This document shows, piece by piece, positions 1 through 8,838 of a DNA stretch of 64,000 bases (position 1 is the first letter of the stretch; each line of letters begins with the position of its first letter). Position numbers and translations under genes: made by a program. Source of the stretch: Mixta mediterraneensis (GTDB lineage Bacteria > Pseudomonadota > Gammaproteobacteria > Enterobacterales > Enterobacteriaceae); contig NZ_JACFXY010000010.1 in NCBI RefSeq assembly GCF_014946725.1, positions 1-64,000 of the forward strand. The letters are read 5' to 3'. The notes under the pieces are model-generated. The model was not told where the DNA came from and ran no database searches. It saw only the letters and a program-made list of their open reading frames with translations.

Positions 1-218
1 TAGCGGCGGGCGGGCTGGCCGGAAGCGCGGGTCAAGGGTTGCCGCTCTGCAACCCTTGTCGGTCGCCCGCAGCGGCAGTAATGAAACTGCCCGTCTGCCC
101 GGGCGAACGAAACCTCACCGCGCTGATTCGAAGTACCAGACGACTCCTCACCTAGCCAGTTCGTGCCACGAACAAATGCCTTTAGCGCCGGTTCGCGCCC
201 CGACGCGCTCAACTGCGG
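1..218. other. Spacer downstream of glpD, no gene recognised
   Basis: This stretch follows the stop of glpD, which reads leftward. The only clear structure is an inverted repeat with arms at 31-42 and 49-60 (one mismatch, 6-base loop). No T-tract follows on either strand, so it is not a typical rho-independent terminator. An open frame on the + strand runs through here into the glpD antisense and does not look coding. Confidence 0.5.
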
Positions 219-1718
219 TTATGAGGCCAATGACAGGGCAGGTTTGGCTGTCAGCCACTCGGCTACACGTGCCTGCTGCTCTTTTGTCAGCCACATACCC
301 TGCTTGGTACGACGCCAAATCGCATCATCCAGCTCACGTACCCATTCGTTCTGCACTAAATAACGTAACTCTGCTTCGTAGAAATCATGACCAAAGTTCT
401 CACCCAGATCTTCCAGCGTTGTCGCACCCTCCAGCAGTACTTCGGTATTGCTTCCGTAAGTGCGGGCATAGTGGCGAGCCATATTTTCATTGATGAACGG
501 ATAGCGACGACGCAGGCTGGCGGCGTAATCTTCGCGCGTTCCGGCAATGTTACCCCCTGGCAGCACGCAGTTTTTTGTCCAGGCGGGTCCGGCGTTCGGG
601 AAGTACCGGGCCAGTTTTTCCAGCGCATGTTCAGCCAGTTTACGATACGTAGTCAGCTTGCCGCCGAATACCGACAGCAGCGGAGCCTGACCGTTTTCGT
701 CACGCACGTCCAGCGTGTAATCGCGGGTAATCGCCTGTGGTGAGTCGGATTCATCATCACACAACGGACGCACGCCAGAATAGGTCCAGACAATATCATC
801 AGCGGCCAGCTGTTTGTTGAAGTGTCCGTTGTACACTTTCAGCAAATAATCTATCTCGCTGTCGTCGATTTTGACGTTTTTTGGATCGCCTTTGTATTCA
901 ACATCGGTGGTGCCAATGATCGAGAACTCATCCATCCACGGAATGACAAACACAATGCGGTTATCTTCGTTTTGCAGGATATAAGCCTGTTTCTCTTTAT
1001 GCACGCGCGGCACCACGATGTGGCTACCTTTGATCAGGCGGATACCGTAAGGGGATTTCAGCTTCAGTCCATCGTCAAAGAATTGTTTCACCCACGGACC
1101 GGCTGCGTTTACCAGCCCTTTGGCGCGCCAGGTATAGGTTTTTCCGCTGTCGATATCTTCCGCTTCTACCATCCACAAGCCGCCTTCACGCCAGGCGCGC
1201 GTTACACGGGTGCGTGTTTTCACTTCACCGCCGTGCTTCACGACTTCCTGCGCGTTCAATAACACCATGCGGGCATCGTCGATCCAGCAGTCAGAATATT
1301 CGAATCCGCGCGTAATCTCTGGCTTCAGGGCCGAATCCGCGCCAAAACGCAGGCTTTTACTGCCGGGTAAACTGGTGCGTTTACCTAAATGATCGTACAT
1401 AAACAGGCCGGTACGGATCATCCATGCCGGACGCAAATGTGGACGGTGCGGTAAACGGAAGCGCATAGGGAACGCGATATGGGGCGCCATTTTCAGCAGC
1501 ACTTCACGCTCTGCCAGTGCTTCACTGACTAAGCGAAATTCGTAGTGTTCAAGGTAGCGCAGGCCGCCGTGGATCAGTTTTGAACTGGCAGAAGAGGTCG
1601 CGCAAGCCAGGTCCCGCGCCTCCAGCATCAACACCGACAGTCTGCGTCCTGCAGCATCCGCTGCAATGCCGGCACCGTTGATGCCGCCGCCGATCACGAT
1701 CAGGTCTTTGGTTTCCAC
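219..1718 (-). CDS. glpD: Aerobic glycerol-3-phosphate dehydrogenase GlpD
   Basis: FAD enzyme of the inner membrane face that oxidises sn-glycerol-3-phosphate to dihydroxyacetone phosphate and passes electrons to ubiquinone. The 499-residue product is close to E. coli GlpD over its whole length. It opens with the dinucleotide-binding motif [10 protein letters not shown] at residues 8-17 and keeps the [17 protein letters not shown] block. The start codon is GTG at 1716-1718, preceded by a strong GGAGGAG site; the E. coli protein starts at the same residue. It is divergent from glpE, and GlpR operators lie in the gap, so glycerol-3-phosphate induction through the linked glpR is expected. Confidence 0.97.
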   Translation of the reverse strand: METKDLIVIGGGINGAGIAADAAGRRLSVLMLEARDLACATSSASSKLIHGGLRYLEHYEFRLVSEALAEREVLLKMAPHIAFPMRFRLPHRPHLRPAWMIRTGLFMYDHLGKRTSLPGSKSLRFGADSALKPEITRGFEYSDCWIDDARMVLLNAQEVVKHGGEVKTRTRVTRAWREGGLWMVEAEDIDSGKTYTWRAKGLVNAAGPWVKQFFDDGLKLKSPYGIRLIKGSHIVVPRVHKEKQAYILQNEDNRIVFVIPWMDEFSIIGTTDVEYKGDPKNVKIDDSEIDYLLKVYNGHFNKQLAADDIVWTYSGVRPLCDDESDSPQAITRDYTLDVRDENGQAPLLSVFGGKLTTYRKLAEHALEKLARYFPNAGPAWTKNCVLPGGNIAGTREDYAASLRRRYPFINENMARHYARTYGSNTEVLLEGATTLEDLGENFGHDFYEAELRYLVQNEWVRELDDAIWRRTKQGMWLTKEQQARVAEWLTAKPALSLAS

Positions 1719-1731
1719 GTCATCTCCTCCG

Positions 1732-1749
1732 ATGTTCGGAATAGTTCAT
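1732..1749. promoter_or_regulatory. Second, weaker GlpR-like operator
   Basis: A tandem copy (ATGTTCG-GAAT-AGTTCAT) sits directly before the strong operator. The first half site is perfect and the second keeps only four of seven bases. Tandem operators at glpD are known in E. coli, so co-operative binding is plausible; assignment by spacing and similarity only. Confidence 0.5.
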
Positions 1750-1751
1750 TA

Positions 1752-1769
1752 ATGTTCGTTTTCGAGCAT
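1752..1769. promoter_or_regulatory. GlpR operator
   Basis: ATGTTCG-TTTT-CGAGCAT is an almost perfect dyad matching the known GlpR consensus (ATGTTCG/CGAACAT half sites with a 4-base centre). It lies 33 bp upstream of the glpD start, between glpD and glpE. The one departure is a G in the second half site. The regulator itself is encoded at 3178-3936. Confidence 0.8.
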
Positions 1770-1946
1770 AATAATAATCGTAAACCAACATTGATGCCAG
1801 CTTTTAACCAGGTAAAAACATTTTTGCGTGATATAGCTAACATTCTGAGGGTGAAAAAAATTCAAACACCTAAAATTAGTCAGGTCATTGGGGCAAATTA
1901 TCGGGTTACACTAGGCGCTCATTGTGACGCAGTAATGAGAGACACC

Positions 1947-2273
1947 ATGGAAACGTTCGAATGTATTAATGTTCAGCAGGCTCAGGATCGCCTGGCACAA
2001 GGCGCGCTGCTGGTAGATATTCGCGACCCACAAAGTTTTGCGTTGGGTCATGCAACTGGCGCGTTGCACCTGTCAAACAGCAACCTCAATGCGTTTATTG
2101 CCGGTGCCGATCTCACGTTGCCGGTGCTGGTGATGTGCTATCACGGCAACAGCAGCAAAAGCGCAGCACACTATTTGTTGCATCAGGGATTCGCGGCGGC
2201 ATACAGCATTGATGGCGGCTTTGATGCCTGGCGTGCAGCTTTTCCAGCGCAGGTCGCTAACGGCAGCGTTTAA
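1947..2273 (+). CDS. glpE: Thiosulfate sulfurtransferase GlpE (single-domain rhodanese)
   Basis: Small cytoplasmic rhodanese that transfers sulfane sulfur from thiosulfate to acceptors. The 108-residue product begins METFECINV and carries the active-site loop CYHGNSS with the catalytic cysteine near residue 64. It is the same length as E. coli GlpE. The frame stays open upstream to 1752, but the ATG at 1947 matches the family start. It heads the glpE-glpG-glpR run, 32 bp before glpG. Its role in glycerol metabolism is not established in any organism; the link is positional. Confidence 0.95.
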   Translation: METFECINVQQAQDRLAQGALLVDIRDPQSFALGHATGALHLSNSNLNAFIAGADLTLPVLVMCYHGNSSKSAAHYLLHQGFAAAYSIDGGFDAWRAAFPAQVANGSV

Positions 2274-2305
2274 ACAGCACATCATCGCACAGAGAGTTAC
2301 GCATC

Positions 2306-3130
2306 ATGCGCATTACCCAATTTAATCAGCCGCGTATGGCGCAGGCGTTCGTCGATTACATGGCAACGCGCGGCGTCGTTTTGCGCATTGAGCGCGAAAG
2401 TCATTACGTCATTATGCTGGATGATGAAAGTAAACTGACGATGGTCGAAAACGAACTTGAGCAGTTTGTGCGTGACCCTAATCATCCACGTTATCAGGCG
2501 GCTAGCTGGCATAGTGGTAAAACCGACAGCGGCTTACGTTATGAACGCACCAATTTCTGGGCGAATATTCGTGAACGCGCCGGCCCGCTGAGCATGACCA
2601 TCATAGCGATGTGCATCGCGGTATTTATTTTGATGCAGGTGATCGGCGACAGCACCGTCATGTACTGGCTTGCCTGGCCAGACGGCCCGGATCAATATCT
2701 TGAAGGCTGGCGCTGGTTCAGCCATATCCTGCTGCATTTTTCGCTGCTGCACATTCTGTTCAACATGATGTGGTGGTGGTATCTCGGTGGCGCGGTAGAA
2801 AAGCGTCTCGGCAGCGGCAAACTGTTTGTCATCATGCTGATTTCAGCGCTACTCAGCGGCTGGATGCAGGCTAAATTCAGTGGCATCTGGTTTGGCGGCT
2901 TATCCGGCGTAGTTTATGCCCTGATGGGATACTGCTGGCTGCGCGGTGAACGCGATCCTGACAGCGGCATCTATCTTGAGCGTGGCTTGATCGGTTTTGC
3001 AATTGTCTGGCTGGTGATTGGCTGGTTTGGCGCTTTTGGTCTGGCAATAGCCAATGCGGCGCATGTTGCCGGTCTGGTGGTGGGATTAGCGATGGCCTTT
3101 GTTGATACGCGCAACGTTAAGCGTCGTTAG
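2306..3130 (+). CDS. glpG: Rhomboid intramembrane serine protease GlpG
   Basis: Inner-membrane protease that cleaves transmembrane substrates within the bilayer. The 274-residue protein has a soluble N-terminal domain (about 1-90) followed by six hydrophobic segments. The catalytic dyad is visible: Ser200 in [12 protein letters not shown] and His253 in NAAHVAGL. Length and motifs match E. coli GlpG. It lies between glpE and glpR, 47 bp before glpR, and is probably cotranscribed with them. Confidence 0.96.
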   Translation: MRITQFNQPRMAQAFVDYMATRGVVLRIERESHYVIMLDDESKLTMVENELEQFVRDPNHPRYQAASWHSGKTDSGLRYERTNFWANIRERAGPLSMTIIAMCIAVFILMQVIGDSTVMYWLAWPDGPDQYLEGWRWFSHILLHFSLLHILFNMMWWWYLGGAVEKRLGSGKLFVIMLISALLSGWMQAKFSGIWFGGLSGVVYALMGYCWLRGERDPDSGIYLERGLIGFAIVWLVIGWFGAFGLAIANAAHVAGLVVGLAMAFVDTRNVKRR

Positions 3131-3177
3131 GAACAATAAAAAGAAGAGCGGCTCATGGCCGGAAACAGGAGAGCAAT

Positions 3178-3936
3178 GTGAAGCAGACGCAACGTCACGA
3201 CGCCATTATCGATCTGGTTCGGCGTCAGGGATATGTCAGTACCGAAGAGCTGGTGGATCACTTCGAGGTGAGCCCGCAAACCATTCGTCGTGATCTGAAT
3301 GATCTTGCTGATCAAAACAAGATCCAGCGTCATCATGGCGGTGCTGCACTGCCGTCAAGTTCTGAGAATACCGCCTGGCAGGATCGTAAAATGATGTGGT
3401 CGGCAGAAAAGGCGCGTATTGCTCAGCGCGTCGCCAGCCAGATCCCCGATGGTGCAACGCTGTTTATCGACATTGGCACGACGCCGGAAGCGGTTGCGCA
3501 TGCGTTACTCAATCACAATGATTTACGTGTAGTCACCAACAACCTTAATGTGGCGATGCTGTTGATGGGTAAGCCGGATTTTCGGGTCATCATCGCCGGT
3601 GGTGAAGTGCGTACCCGTGATGGTGCAGTGATGGGCGAAGCCACGCTGGACTTCATTTCACAGTTCCGCCTTGATTACGGCATCCTTGGCATTAGCGGTA
3701 TTGATACAGATGGCTCGCTGCTGGAATTCGATTATCACGAAGTACGCACCAAGCGCGCGATTATCGAAAACTCGCGCTGCGTGATGCTGGTGGTTGATCA
3801 TTCCAAGTTTGGTCGTAACGCGATGGTGAATCTCGGCAATATGAGCCTGCTTGACTATCTCTACACCGACCAGATACCGCCAGCCAGCGTCATGAAGGTC
3901 ATTGAGCAATATGAAGTGCACCTTGAGCTTTGCTAA
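3178..3936 (+). CDS. glpR: Glycerol-3-phosphate regulon repressor GlpR
   Basis: DeoR-family repressor; glycerol-3-phosphate releases it from its operators. The start is GTG at 3178 (family N-terminus MKQTQRH), with AGGAG about 8 bases upstream; an overlapping ATG one base out of frame meets a stop at once. The N-terminal winged helix covers about residues 19-45 (VSTEELVDHF...SPQTIRRDL). The sugar-phosphate sensing domain follows, with the conserved FIDIGTTPEAVAHAL and VTNNLNV blocks. It is 252 residues, as in E. coli, and should act on the operators at 1732-1769. Confidence 0.96.
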   Translation: MKQTQRHDAIIDLVRRQGYVSTEELVDHFEVSPQTIRRDLNDLADQNKIQRHHGGAALPSSSENTAWQDRKMMWSAEKARIAQRVASQIPDGATLFIDIGTTPEAVAHALLNHNDLRVVTNNLNVAMLLMGKPDFRVIIAGGEVRTRDGAVMGEATLDFISQFRLDYGILGISGIDTDGSLLEFDYHEVRTKRAIIENSRCVMLVVDHSKFGRNAMVNLGNMSLLDYLYTDQIPPASVMKVIEQYEVHLELC

Positions 3937-3944
3937 TTTACCTT

Positions 3945-3970
3945 AACGCCAGCGTAATGCTGGCGTTTTT
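3945..3970 (+). terminator. Rho-independent terminator after glpR
   Basis: Nine-base perfect stem AACGCCAGC / GCTGGCGTT with a 5-base loop, ending in a run of five T. It lies 9 bases after the glpR stop and would end the glpEGR transcript. Confidence 0.85.
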
Positions 3971-4062
3971 CCTTGATCGCTGTCGCTTTTTTCCTCCCTC
4001 ACGTCTTTACTTATGACGTTACTGACACACCATCGTCAGCCCATGCGCATCCCGGTCAGTAA

Positions 4063-4146
4063 CGTAACGCCGCCTACACCGGTATGCTCAGCCGGGATCA
4101 TCCGGTTCACAATTATCAACCACGCATCTGGCAAGCCAAACGCTAA
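4063..4146 (+). pseudogene. malP: Remnant of malP (maltodextrin phosphorylase), last ~27 codons
   Basis: In the frame ending at the TAA 9 bases before malQ the translation ends NYQPRIWQAKR. This matches my recollection of the E. coli MalP C-terminus (DYQ-RIWQAKR). The preceding residues (NAAYTGMLSRDHPV) fit the family pattern N.A...GMFSSDRSI with changes. An in-frame stop lies at 4060-4062 and only about 90 bases separate this from the glpR terminator, so the other ~770 codons of malP are gone. The stop-to-malQ spacing and ribosome site look like the tail of a malP-malQ operon. The call rests on a short match. Confidence 0.65.
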
Positions 4147-4155
4147 GGAGCGGCA

Positions 4156-6225
4156 ATGAAAGAGAGTTCGCTTGATAAAGCAGCGCGTGCTGCCGGGATT
4201 TCGCTGCACTTCACCGATATTAACGGTGAAATCCAGTCGATTAGTGATGAAACTAAGCGTGCATTACTGGCGGTGATGGATAACGCCGATCGCGGTAAAA
4301 AGTCGCCGCTGCCGCCAGTTGTGGTGTTCAGTGGCAGAACAAAGCGTCAGCTTACGCCGCGTGGCCGTGGCGCATATCACTGGCAGCTACGTAGCGAAAA
4401 TGGAAAAATTTTCGAAGGTGAGGTGCAAGGTGAGGCGCTTTTTACGCTGCCTTCGCCGCTGGGGCAAGGCTATCACCATCTGACGCTAAGCCAGGGCAGG
4501 CAGCAATGGCACATGCGGATTATCGTCACGCCGCGCCGCTGTTATCTGCCCCCCGCGCTGCGTGCGGGTGAAAAGCGTTGGGGCGCACTGGTGCAGCTTT
4601 ATACCCTGCGTTCGGCCACCAACTGGGGTATCGGCGATTTTGGCGATTTACAGCAAATGCTGGAGCAGCTGGCTGCACAGGGCGGAGATTTCGTTGGCCT
4701 GAATCCTCTGCATGCGCTTTATCCCGCCAGCCCGGACTTTGCGAGTCCTTATAGCCCCTCTTCGCGACGCTGGCTCAACATCATTTACATTGATGTGGCG
4801 CAGGTGGTGGATTTTCAGCAAAGCGCAGCGGCACAGCGATGGTGGAAAAGCGCTAAGACGCAGCGTGCAGTCGCCAAAGCGCGTGATGAGGAGTGGGTAG
4901 ATTATGATGCAGTGATGGCGCTGAAGCTGACCGCGTTGCGTCACGCATGGGCGCAGTTTCAGCCACGCGATAAAGACGATGAGGATAAGCGTACTTTTGC
5001 TGCGTTTGTGCAGGAAGGGGGCGACAGTCTGTATTACCAGGCCGCCTATGACGGCTTACAGGCAGAGCGCCGCGCCGAAAATGCGCAACACTGGGGCTGG
5101 CCAGCCTGGCCGGAGGACTGGCGTAACAGTCAACTGCCTGAGGTGCAGCGCTGGTGCGAACAGCACGAGGACGAAATCGCTTTCTGGCAATGGCTGCAAT
5201 ATCTGGCGCAGCAACAGTTCTCTCGCTGCTGGCAAATCAGCCAAACGCGGGGAATGAGCATTGGCCTTTACCGCGATTTAGCCGTTGGCGTCGCGGAAGG
5301 CAGTGCTGAAACCTGGCACGATCCTGAACTTTACCGACTACACGCCTCGGTAGGCGCACCGCCCGACAGACTTGGCCCGCTGGGGCAATACTGGGGGTTG
5401 CCGCCGATGGATCCGCACGTGATGCAGGTGCGCGGCTATCAGCCCTTTATCGACATGTTGCGCGCGAATATGCGGGACTGCGGCGCGCTGCGTATTGATC
5501 ACGTCATGTCGCTGCTGCGCCTGTGGTGGGTGCCTGCGGGTGAGACTGCCGACAAAGGTGCTTATGTCGCCTATCCGGTTGAGGATCTGCTTGGGATTCT
5601 GGCGCTGGAAAGTCAGCGTCAGCGCTGTATGGTGATTGGCGAAGATCTGGGAACTGTGCCGAAAGAGATTGTCAGCCTGCTGCGTAACAGCGGGATATTT
5701 TCCTGGAAGGTGCTGTGGTTTGAGCAGCAGCATGATGGAAAATACCGCACGCCGGATGAATATCCACGCCAGTCAATTGCCAGCGCCAGTACACACGATC
5801 TGCCGACATTAAGCGGTTTTTGGGAAGCAGGGGATCTGCTGCTGGGAGAAAAAATAGGATTGTATCCCGGTGATGCGGTGCAGCCGCTACATCAGCAACG
5901 CGCAGCGCAGAAACAGGCGCTGTTAAATGTGCTGCACCAGGCCGGATCGCTCTCCGCAAGCAGCCCGAGGCAGGCGGATAAGCTCTTCATGTCACCCAGA
6001 CTTAATCAGGCCATCCATCGTTTTCTTGCGAATACGCATAGTGCGTTACTGGGGTTGCAGCCGGAAGACTGGCTGGGCATGACCACGCCAGTGAACGTGC
6101 CGGGTACGGTGGATCAATATCCTAACTGGCGCCGAAAGCTGACGCAGCCGCTTGAGAAAATCTTCGCAAATACAGAAGTGAAAAAATTACTGAAAACGGT
6201 AAGCCAGCAACGTAAGACAAACTGA
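4156..6225 (+). CDS. malQ: 4-alpha-glucanotransferase (amylomaltase) MalQ
   Basis: Cytoplasmic GH77 enzyme that disproportionates maltodextrins, releasing glucose and building longer glucans. The 689-residue product shows the three catalytic regions in order: Asp in ALRIDHVMSLLRLWW, Glu in VIGEDLGTVP and Asp in ASTHDLPTLSGFW. AAGGAG precedes the ATG. In E. coli malQ follows malP; here only a malP tail remains, so malQ probably depends on whatever promoter now lies in 3971-4155. Maltodextrin phosphorolysis would have to come from another phosphorylase such as GlgP. Confidence 0.96.
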   Translation: MKESSLDKAARAAGISLHFTDINGEIQSISDETKRALLAVMDNADRGKKSPLPPVVVFSGRTKRQLTPRGRGAYHWQLRSENGKIFEGEVQGEALFTLPSPLGQGYHHLTLSQGRQQWHMRIIVTPRRCYLPPALRAGEKRWGALVQLYTLRSATNWGIGDFGDLQQMLEQLAAQGGDFVGLNPLHALYPASPDFASPYSPSSRRWLNIIYIDVAQVVDFQQSAAAQRWWKSAKTQRAVAKARDEEWVDYDAVMALKLTALRHAWAQFQPRDKDDEDKRTFAAFVQEGGDSLYYQAAYDGLQAERRAENAQHWGWPAWPEDWRNSQLPEVQRWCEQHEDEIAFWQWLQYLAQQQFSRCWQISQTRGMSIGLYRDLAVGVAEGSAETWHDPELYRLHASVGAPPDRLGPLGQYWGLPPMDPHVMQVRGYQPFIDMLRANMRDCGALRIDHVMSLLRLWWVPAGETADKGAYVAYPVEDLLGILALESQRQRCMVIGEDLGTVPKEIVSLLRNSGIFSWKVLWFEQQHDGKYRTPDEYPRQSIASASTHDLPTLSGFWEAGDLLLGEKIGLYPGDAVQPLHQQRAAQKQALLNVLHQAGSLSASSPRQADKLFMSPRLNQAIHRFLANTHSALLGLQPEDWLGMTTPVNVPGTVDQYPNWRRKLTQPLEKIFANTEVKKLLKTVSQQRKTN

Positions 6226-6232
6226 GAAGGGA

Positions 6233-6254
6233 AGCGCGACAGGGCTGTCGCGCT
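6233..6254. terminator. Hairpin between convergent malQ and nfuA
   Basis: AGCGCGACAG / CTGTCGCGCT is a perfect 10-base inverted repeat almost without a loop (effective loop GGGC). It sits between the stops of malQ (+) and nfuA (-). There is no T-tract on either strand, so it may protect 3' ends or work as a weak bidirectional stop. Confidence 0.45.
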
Positions 6255-6273
6255 GCATTACCCGGTAAATCGA

Positions 6274-6849
6274 TCAGTAATAAGAATGCTCACCGCGCTG
6301 ATGTTCGGTAAGGTCACGCACGCCTTTCAGTTCAGGGAAAGCCGCCAGCAACTCTTTTTCGATGCCGTCTTTTAGCGTTACATCGATCATGGAGCAGCCA
6401 TTACAGCCACCGCCAAATTGCAGAATGGCATAACCATCGTCAGTAATTTCCATTAGTGACACGCGACCACCGTGACCGGCCAGTTGTGGGTTAATCTGCG
6501 CCTGTAACAGGTATTCAACGCGTTCGACCATCGGCGCATCGTCAGATACTTTACGCATTTTAGCGTTTGGCGCTTTCAGCGTGAGCTGTGAGCCAAGGTT
6601 ATCGGTAACAAAATCGATCTCAGCGTCTTCCAGATAGGGCGCGCTCAACTCGTCAACGTATGCGGACAGCTTTTCGAACTTTAGTTCGGTATCCGTCGCT
6701 TCAACGGCATCGGGCGGGCAATAGGAAACGCCACATTCGGCCGTTGGCGTACCCGGGTTAATCACGAATACGCGAATCTGGGTGCCATCTTCTTGTTTGG
6801 ACAGCAGTTTTGAGAAGTGCTCTTGGGCAGAATCAGTAATTCGGATCAT
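6274..6849 (-). CDS. nfuA: Fe-S biogenesis carrier protein NfuA
   Basis: Fe-S carrier that binds a 4Fe-4S cluster at a dimer interface and delivers it to apoproteins, important under oxidative stress or iron limitation. The 191-residue protein has an N-terminal degenerate A-type domain (about 1-95) and a C-terminal NifU-like domain with the cluster motif GGCNGCSM. Length equals that of E. coli NfuA (formerly GntY). The next gene on the same strand, gntX, ends 58 bp upstream of the nfuA start, as in E. coli. Confidence 0.96.
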   Translation of the reverse strand: MIRITDSAQEHFSKLLSKQEDGTQIRVFVINPGTPTAECGVSYCPPDAVEATDTELKFEKLSAYVDELSAPYLEDAEIDFVTDNLGSQLTLKAPNAKMRKVSDDAPMVERVEYLLQAQINPQLAGHGGRVSLMEITDDGYAILQFGGGCNGCSMIDVTLKDGIEKELLAAFPELKGVRDLTEHQRGEHSYY

Positions 6850-6907
6850 GTCGATTGCTCAATAGTTGACTAATTTAGTTGGTTATAATACGCCCATCAC
6901 CGGCGCT

Positions 6908-7588
6908 CTACAAGGTACGGCACAGACACCAAACCTGCACGCTGGCCGCGCCCTGCGCCAGTAACAGACGGCTAATTTCTTCTACCGTACTGCCTGTGGT
7001 AATCACATCGTCGATAAGGGCGATATGGCGACCACGCACCGCAAATTCAAGGCGAAAGGCGCCGCGTAAATTAGTGCGGCGCTGCTGCGCGCTGAGCTGA
7101 TGTTGCAATGCGCCCTTGCGCTGTCGCCGCAATCCTTCGCTAAATTCACACGTTAACCAGTGCGCCAGCGGTTGGGCCAGCAATGCCGACTGATTGTAGC
7201 CGCGCTGCCAACCGCGCTGATGATGCAGCGGTACGCACAGTAATAAATCTGGACGCGTTAACAGGCGTGTGCGGTAAGCCTGCAACCAGCTTAACAAAAG
7301 CAGTCGGGCCAGCATCACCCTAAGTGCGGTAACGCGAGAAAATTTGAGTTGATGCACCCAATGACTCACTGGCGCCTGATAAGCACTGACACAAACCAGT
7401 GCCTGCCACGCGGGCGGCGAAAGCAGGCAGCGACCGCAGGGTAACCGGGCTGAGGCAGCGGGCAGTCCACAGCGCGGACAAAGCGAAGGCAGCAGCGGCA
7501 GGCTACGTAAACAATGACTACAAATACCGTGATGCGAAAAACGCAGCGGTAACGAACATAGCCAACAAAGGGCTGGCATTGGTAGCAT
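6908..7588 (-). CDS. gntX: ComF/GntX-family phosphoribosyltransferase-like protein
   Basis: 226 residues. The N-terminus has a zinc-ribbon-like set of cysteines (CWLC, CSHC, CPRCG, CGRC within residues 8-55). The C-terminal half is a type I phosphoribosyltransferase fold with the PRPP motif LIDDVITTGST near residue 190. Homologues (ComF, GntX) take part in DNA uptake or use of external DNA as nutrient; the biochemical activity is not known. AAGGAGG lies 6 bases before the ATG. Divergent from bioH with only 34 bp between, as in E. coli. Confidence 0.94.
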   Translation of the reverse strand: MLPMPALCWLCSLPLRFSHHGICSHCLRSLPLLPSLCPRCGLPAASARLPCGRCLLSPPAWQALVCVSAYQAPVSHWVHQLKFSRVTALRVMLARLLLLSWLQAYRTRLLTRPDLLLCVPLHHQRGWQRGYNQSALLAQPLAHWLTCEFSEGLRRQRKGALQHQLSAQQRRTNLRGAFRLEFAVRGRHIALIDDVITTGSTVEEISRLLLAQGAASVQVWCLCRTL

Positions 7589-7622
7589 AACGACCTCCTT
7601 ATCAACTTTGGAAGAGTAACTG

Positions 7623-8399
7623 ATGACGTCGCTTTACGGGTATACCTGCGGAGAAGGGGAGACAGATCTTGTGCTGCTTCACGGCTGGGGACTGAATGCC
7701 GAAGTGTGGCAAAGCATCGTTCCGCGACTCAGTGCGCAATTTCGCCTGCATCTGATCGACCTACCGGGATATGGTCGCAGTCAGGGTTTTACGGCAATGA
7801 CGCTGGATGAGATGGCAGAACAGCTGTTGCCGTCGCTGCCGCCACGCGCCATTGTGCTTGGCTGGTCGCTGGGGGGATTAGTGGCAACGCAGCTGGCATT
7901 AACGGCACCTGAGCGAGTACGCGCGCTAATTACCGTGGCTTCATCGCCCTGTTTTACCGCCAGCGATGAATGGCCAGGCATCAAATCAGAAACCCTGCAC
8001 GGCTTTCAGCGACAGCTGAGTAATGATTTTCAGCGCACCGTTGAACGTTTTCTTGCACTACAAACGTTAGGCACTGAAAGTGCGCGCGCCGATGCACGCC
8101 AGTTGAAGGAGGTGGTGCTGTCACAACCGATACCGTCGGTTGAGGTGCTGGAAGGTGGGTTAGAGATCCTGCGTGAGGTTGATTTATGCAGCGCATTACC
8201 CGGCATCAGCCAGCCGTTTCTGCGAATTTACGGTTCGCTGGATGGTCTGGTGCCGCGTCGTATTGCTCAGCTGTTAGATCAGGCGCTGCCTTTCTCGCCT
8301 TCGGTCGTGATAGAGAAAGCAGCACATGCGCCTTTCATCTCGCATCCTGATGCATTTACGCAACATATCATGCGTTTCAGCGATGAATTATCGACATAA
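7623..8399 (+). CDS. bioH: Pimeloyl-ACP methyl ester carboxylesterase BioH
   Basis: Cytoplasmic alpha/beta hydrolase that removes the methyl group from pimeloyl-ACP methyl ester, closing the BioC-BioH route to the biotin precursor. The 258-residue product has the nucleophile elbow GWSLGG with Ser82, an Asp in [10 protein letters not shown] and His in [11 protein letters not shown], which make up the triad. It is alone here and divergent from gntX; the other bio genes are not in the window. Confidence 0.95.
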   Translation: MTSLYGYTCGEGETDLVLLHGWGLNAEVWQSIVPRLSAQFRLHLIDLPGYGRSQGFTAMTLDEMAEQLLPSLPPRAIVLGWSLGGLVATQLALTAPERVRALITVASSPCFTASDEWPGIKSETLHGFQRQLSNDFQRTVERFLALQTLGTESARADARQLKEVVLSQPIPSVEVLEGGLEILREVDLCSALPGISQPFLRIYGSLDGLVPRRIAQLLDQALPFSPSVVIEKAAHAPFISHPDAFTQHIMRFSDELST

Positions 8400-8568
8400 A
8401 TCCTTCCACTGCTGGCAAAATAACCGGCAGCGGTAATACTTCATTCGTGAGCAAGGCCGCTGAATTTATATGTGAATAGCCAGGGCTGGGCTATGCCGTT
8501 CCATACTGCTTTATCGCGCTTTGCGGCTGCTTACATCTCAACAATGGATCATGAATGAGGGTAATCAA
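8400..8568. other. Intergenic, probable promoter region
   Basis: The gap between bioH and the DUF1471 gene holds a short inverted repeat near 8406-8432 (CACTGCTGGC / ACCGGCAGCGG-type, imperfect). I see no gene. A promoter for the downstream stress-type gene is expected here, but I cannot place its boxes. Confidence 0.3.
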
Positions 8569-8838
8569 ATGAAGATGATGAAATGGGTTTTGGCTTCCGT
8601 GATGATAAGTGCCGTTTCTTTCTCAGCTATAGCAGCGAAAGAGGTTACTAAAGAAGACGTTCAGAAGATGAACCTTAAGAAAATAGGTACAGTAAACACC
8701 ACGGCGGAAACCACCTCACCGATGGATGCGAAGCGCGAGCTGTCAAAATTAACGGATGAAAAAGGGGGGCGTTATTTCCTGGTGATCGCTGGCCGTGAAC
8801 ACGGCAAATTTAGCGCCGTCGCTGACGTCTACAAATAA
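8569..8838 (+). CDS. Periplasmic DUF1471 (YhcN/BhsA/McbA-like) protein
   Basis: 89 residues with a signal peptide (KMMKWVLASVMISAVSFSA, cleavage after AIAA near residue 22). The mature part has the short alpha-beta pattern of the DUF1471/YdgH family, including KKIGTVN..., a charged helix and the closing strand ...SAVADVYK. Family members are small periplasmic or envelope stress proteins (biofilm, acid, chlorine). The start at 8569 is chosen because GAGGG precedes it and the signal peptide begins there. Its stop directly abuts the stop of the convergent GH13 gene. Confidence 0.8.
   Translation: MKMMKWVLASVMISAVSFSAIAAKEVTKEDVQKMNLKKIGTVNTTAETTSPMDAKRELSKLTDEKGGRYFLVIAGREHGKFSAVADVYK

Noticed and set aside
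822..1262. 146-codon open frame antisense to glpD
   Set aside because: It lies entirely opposite a highly conserved gene, has no ribosome site and reflects the codon pattern of glpD.
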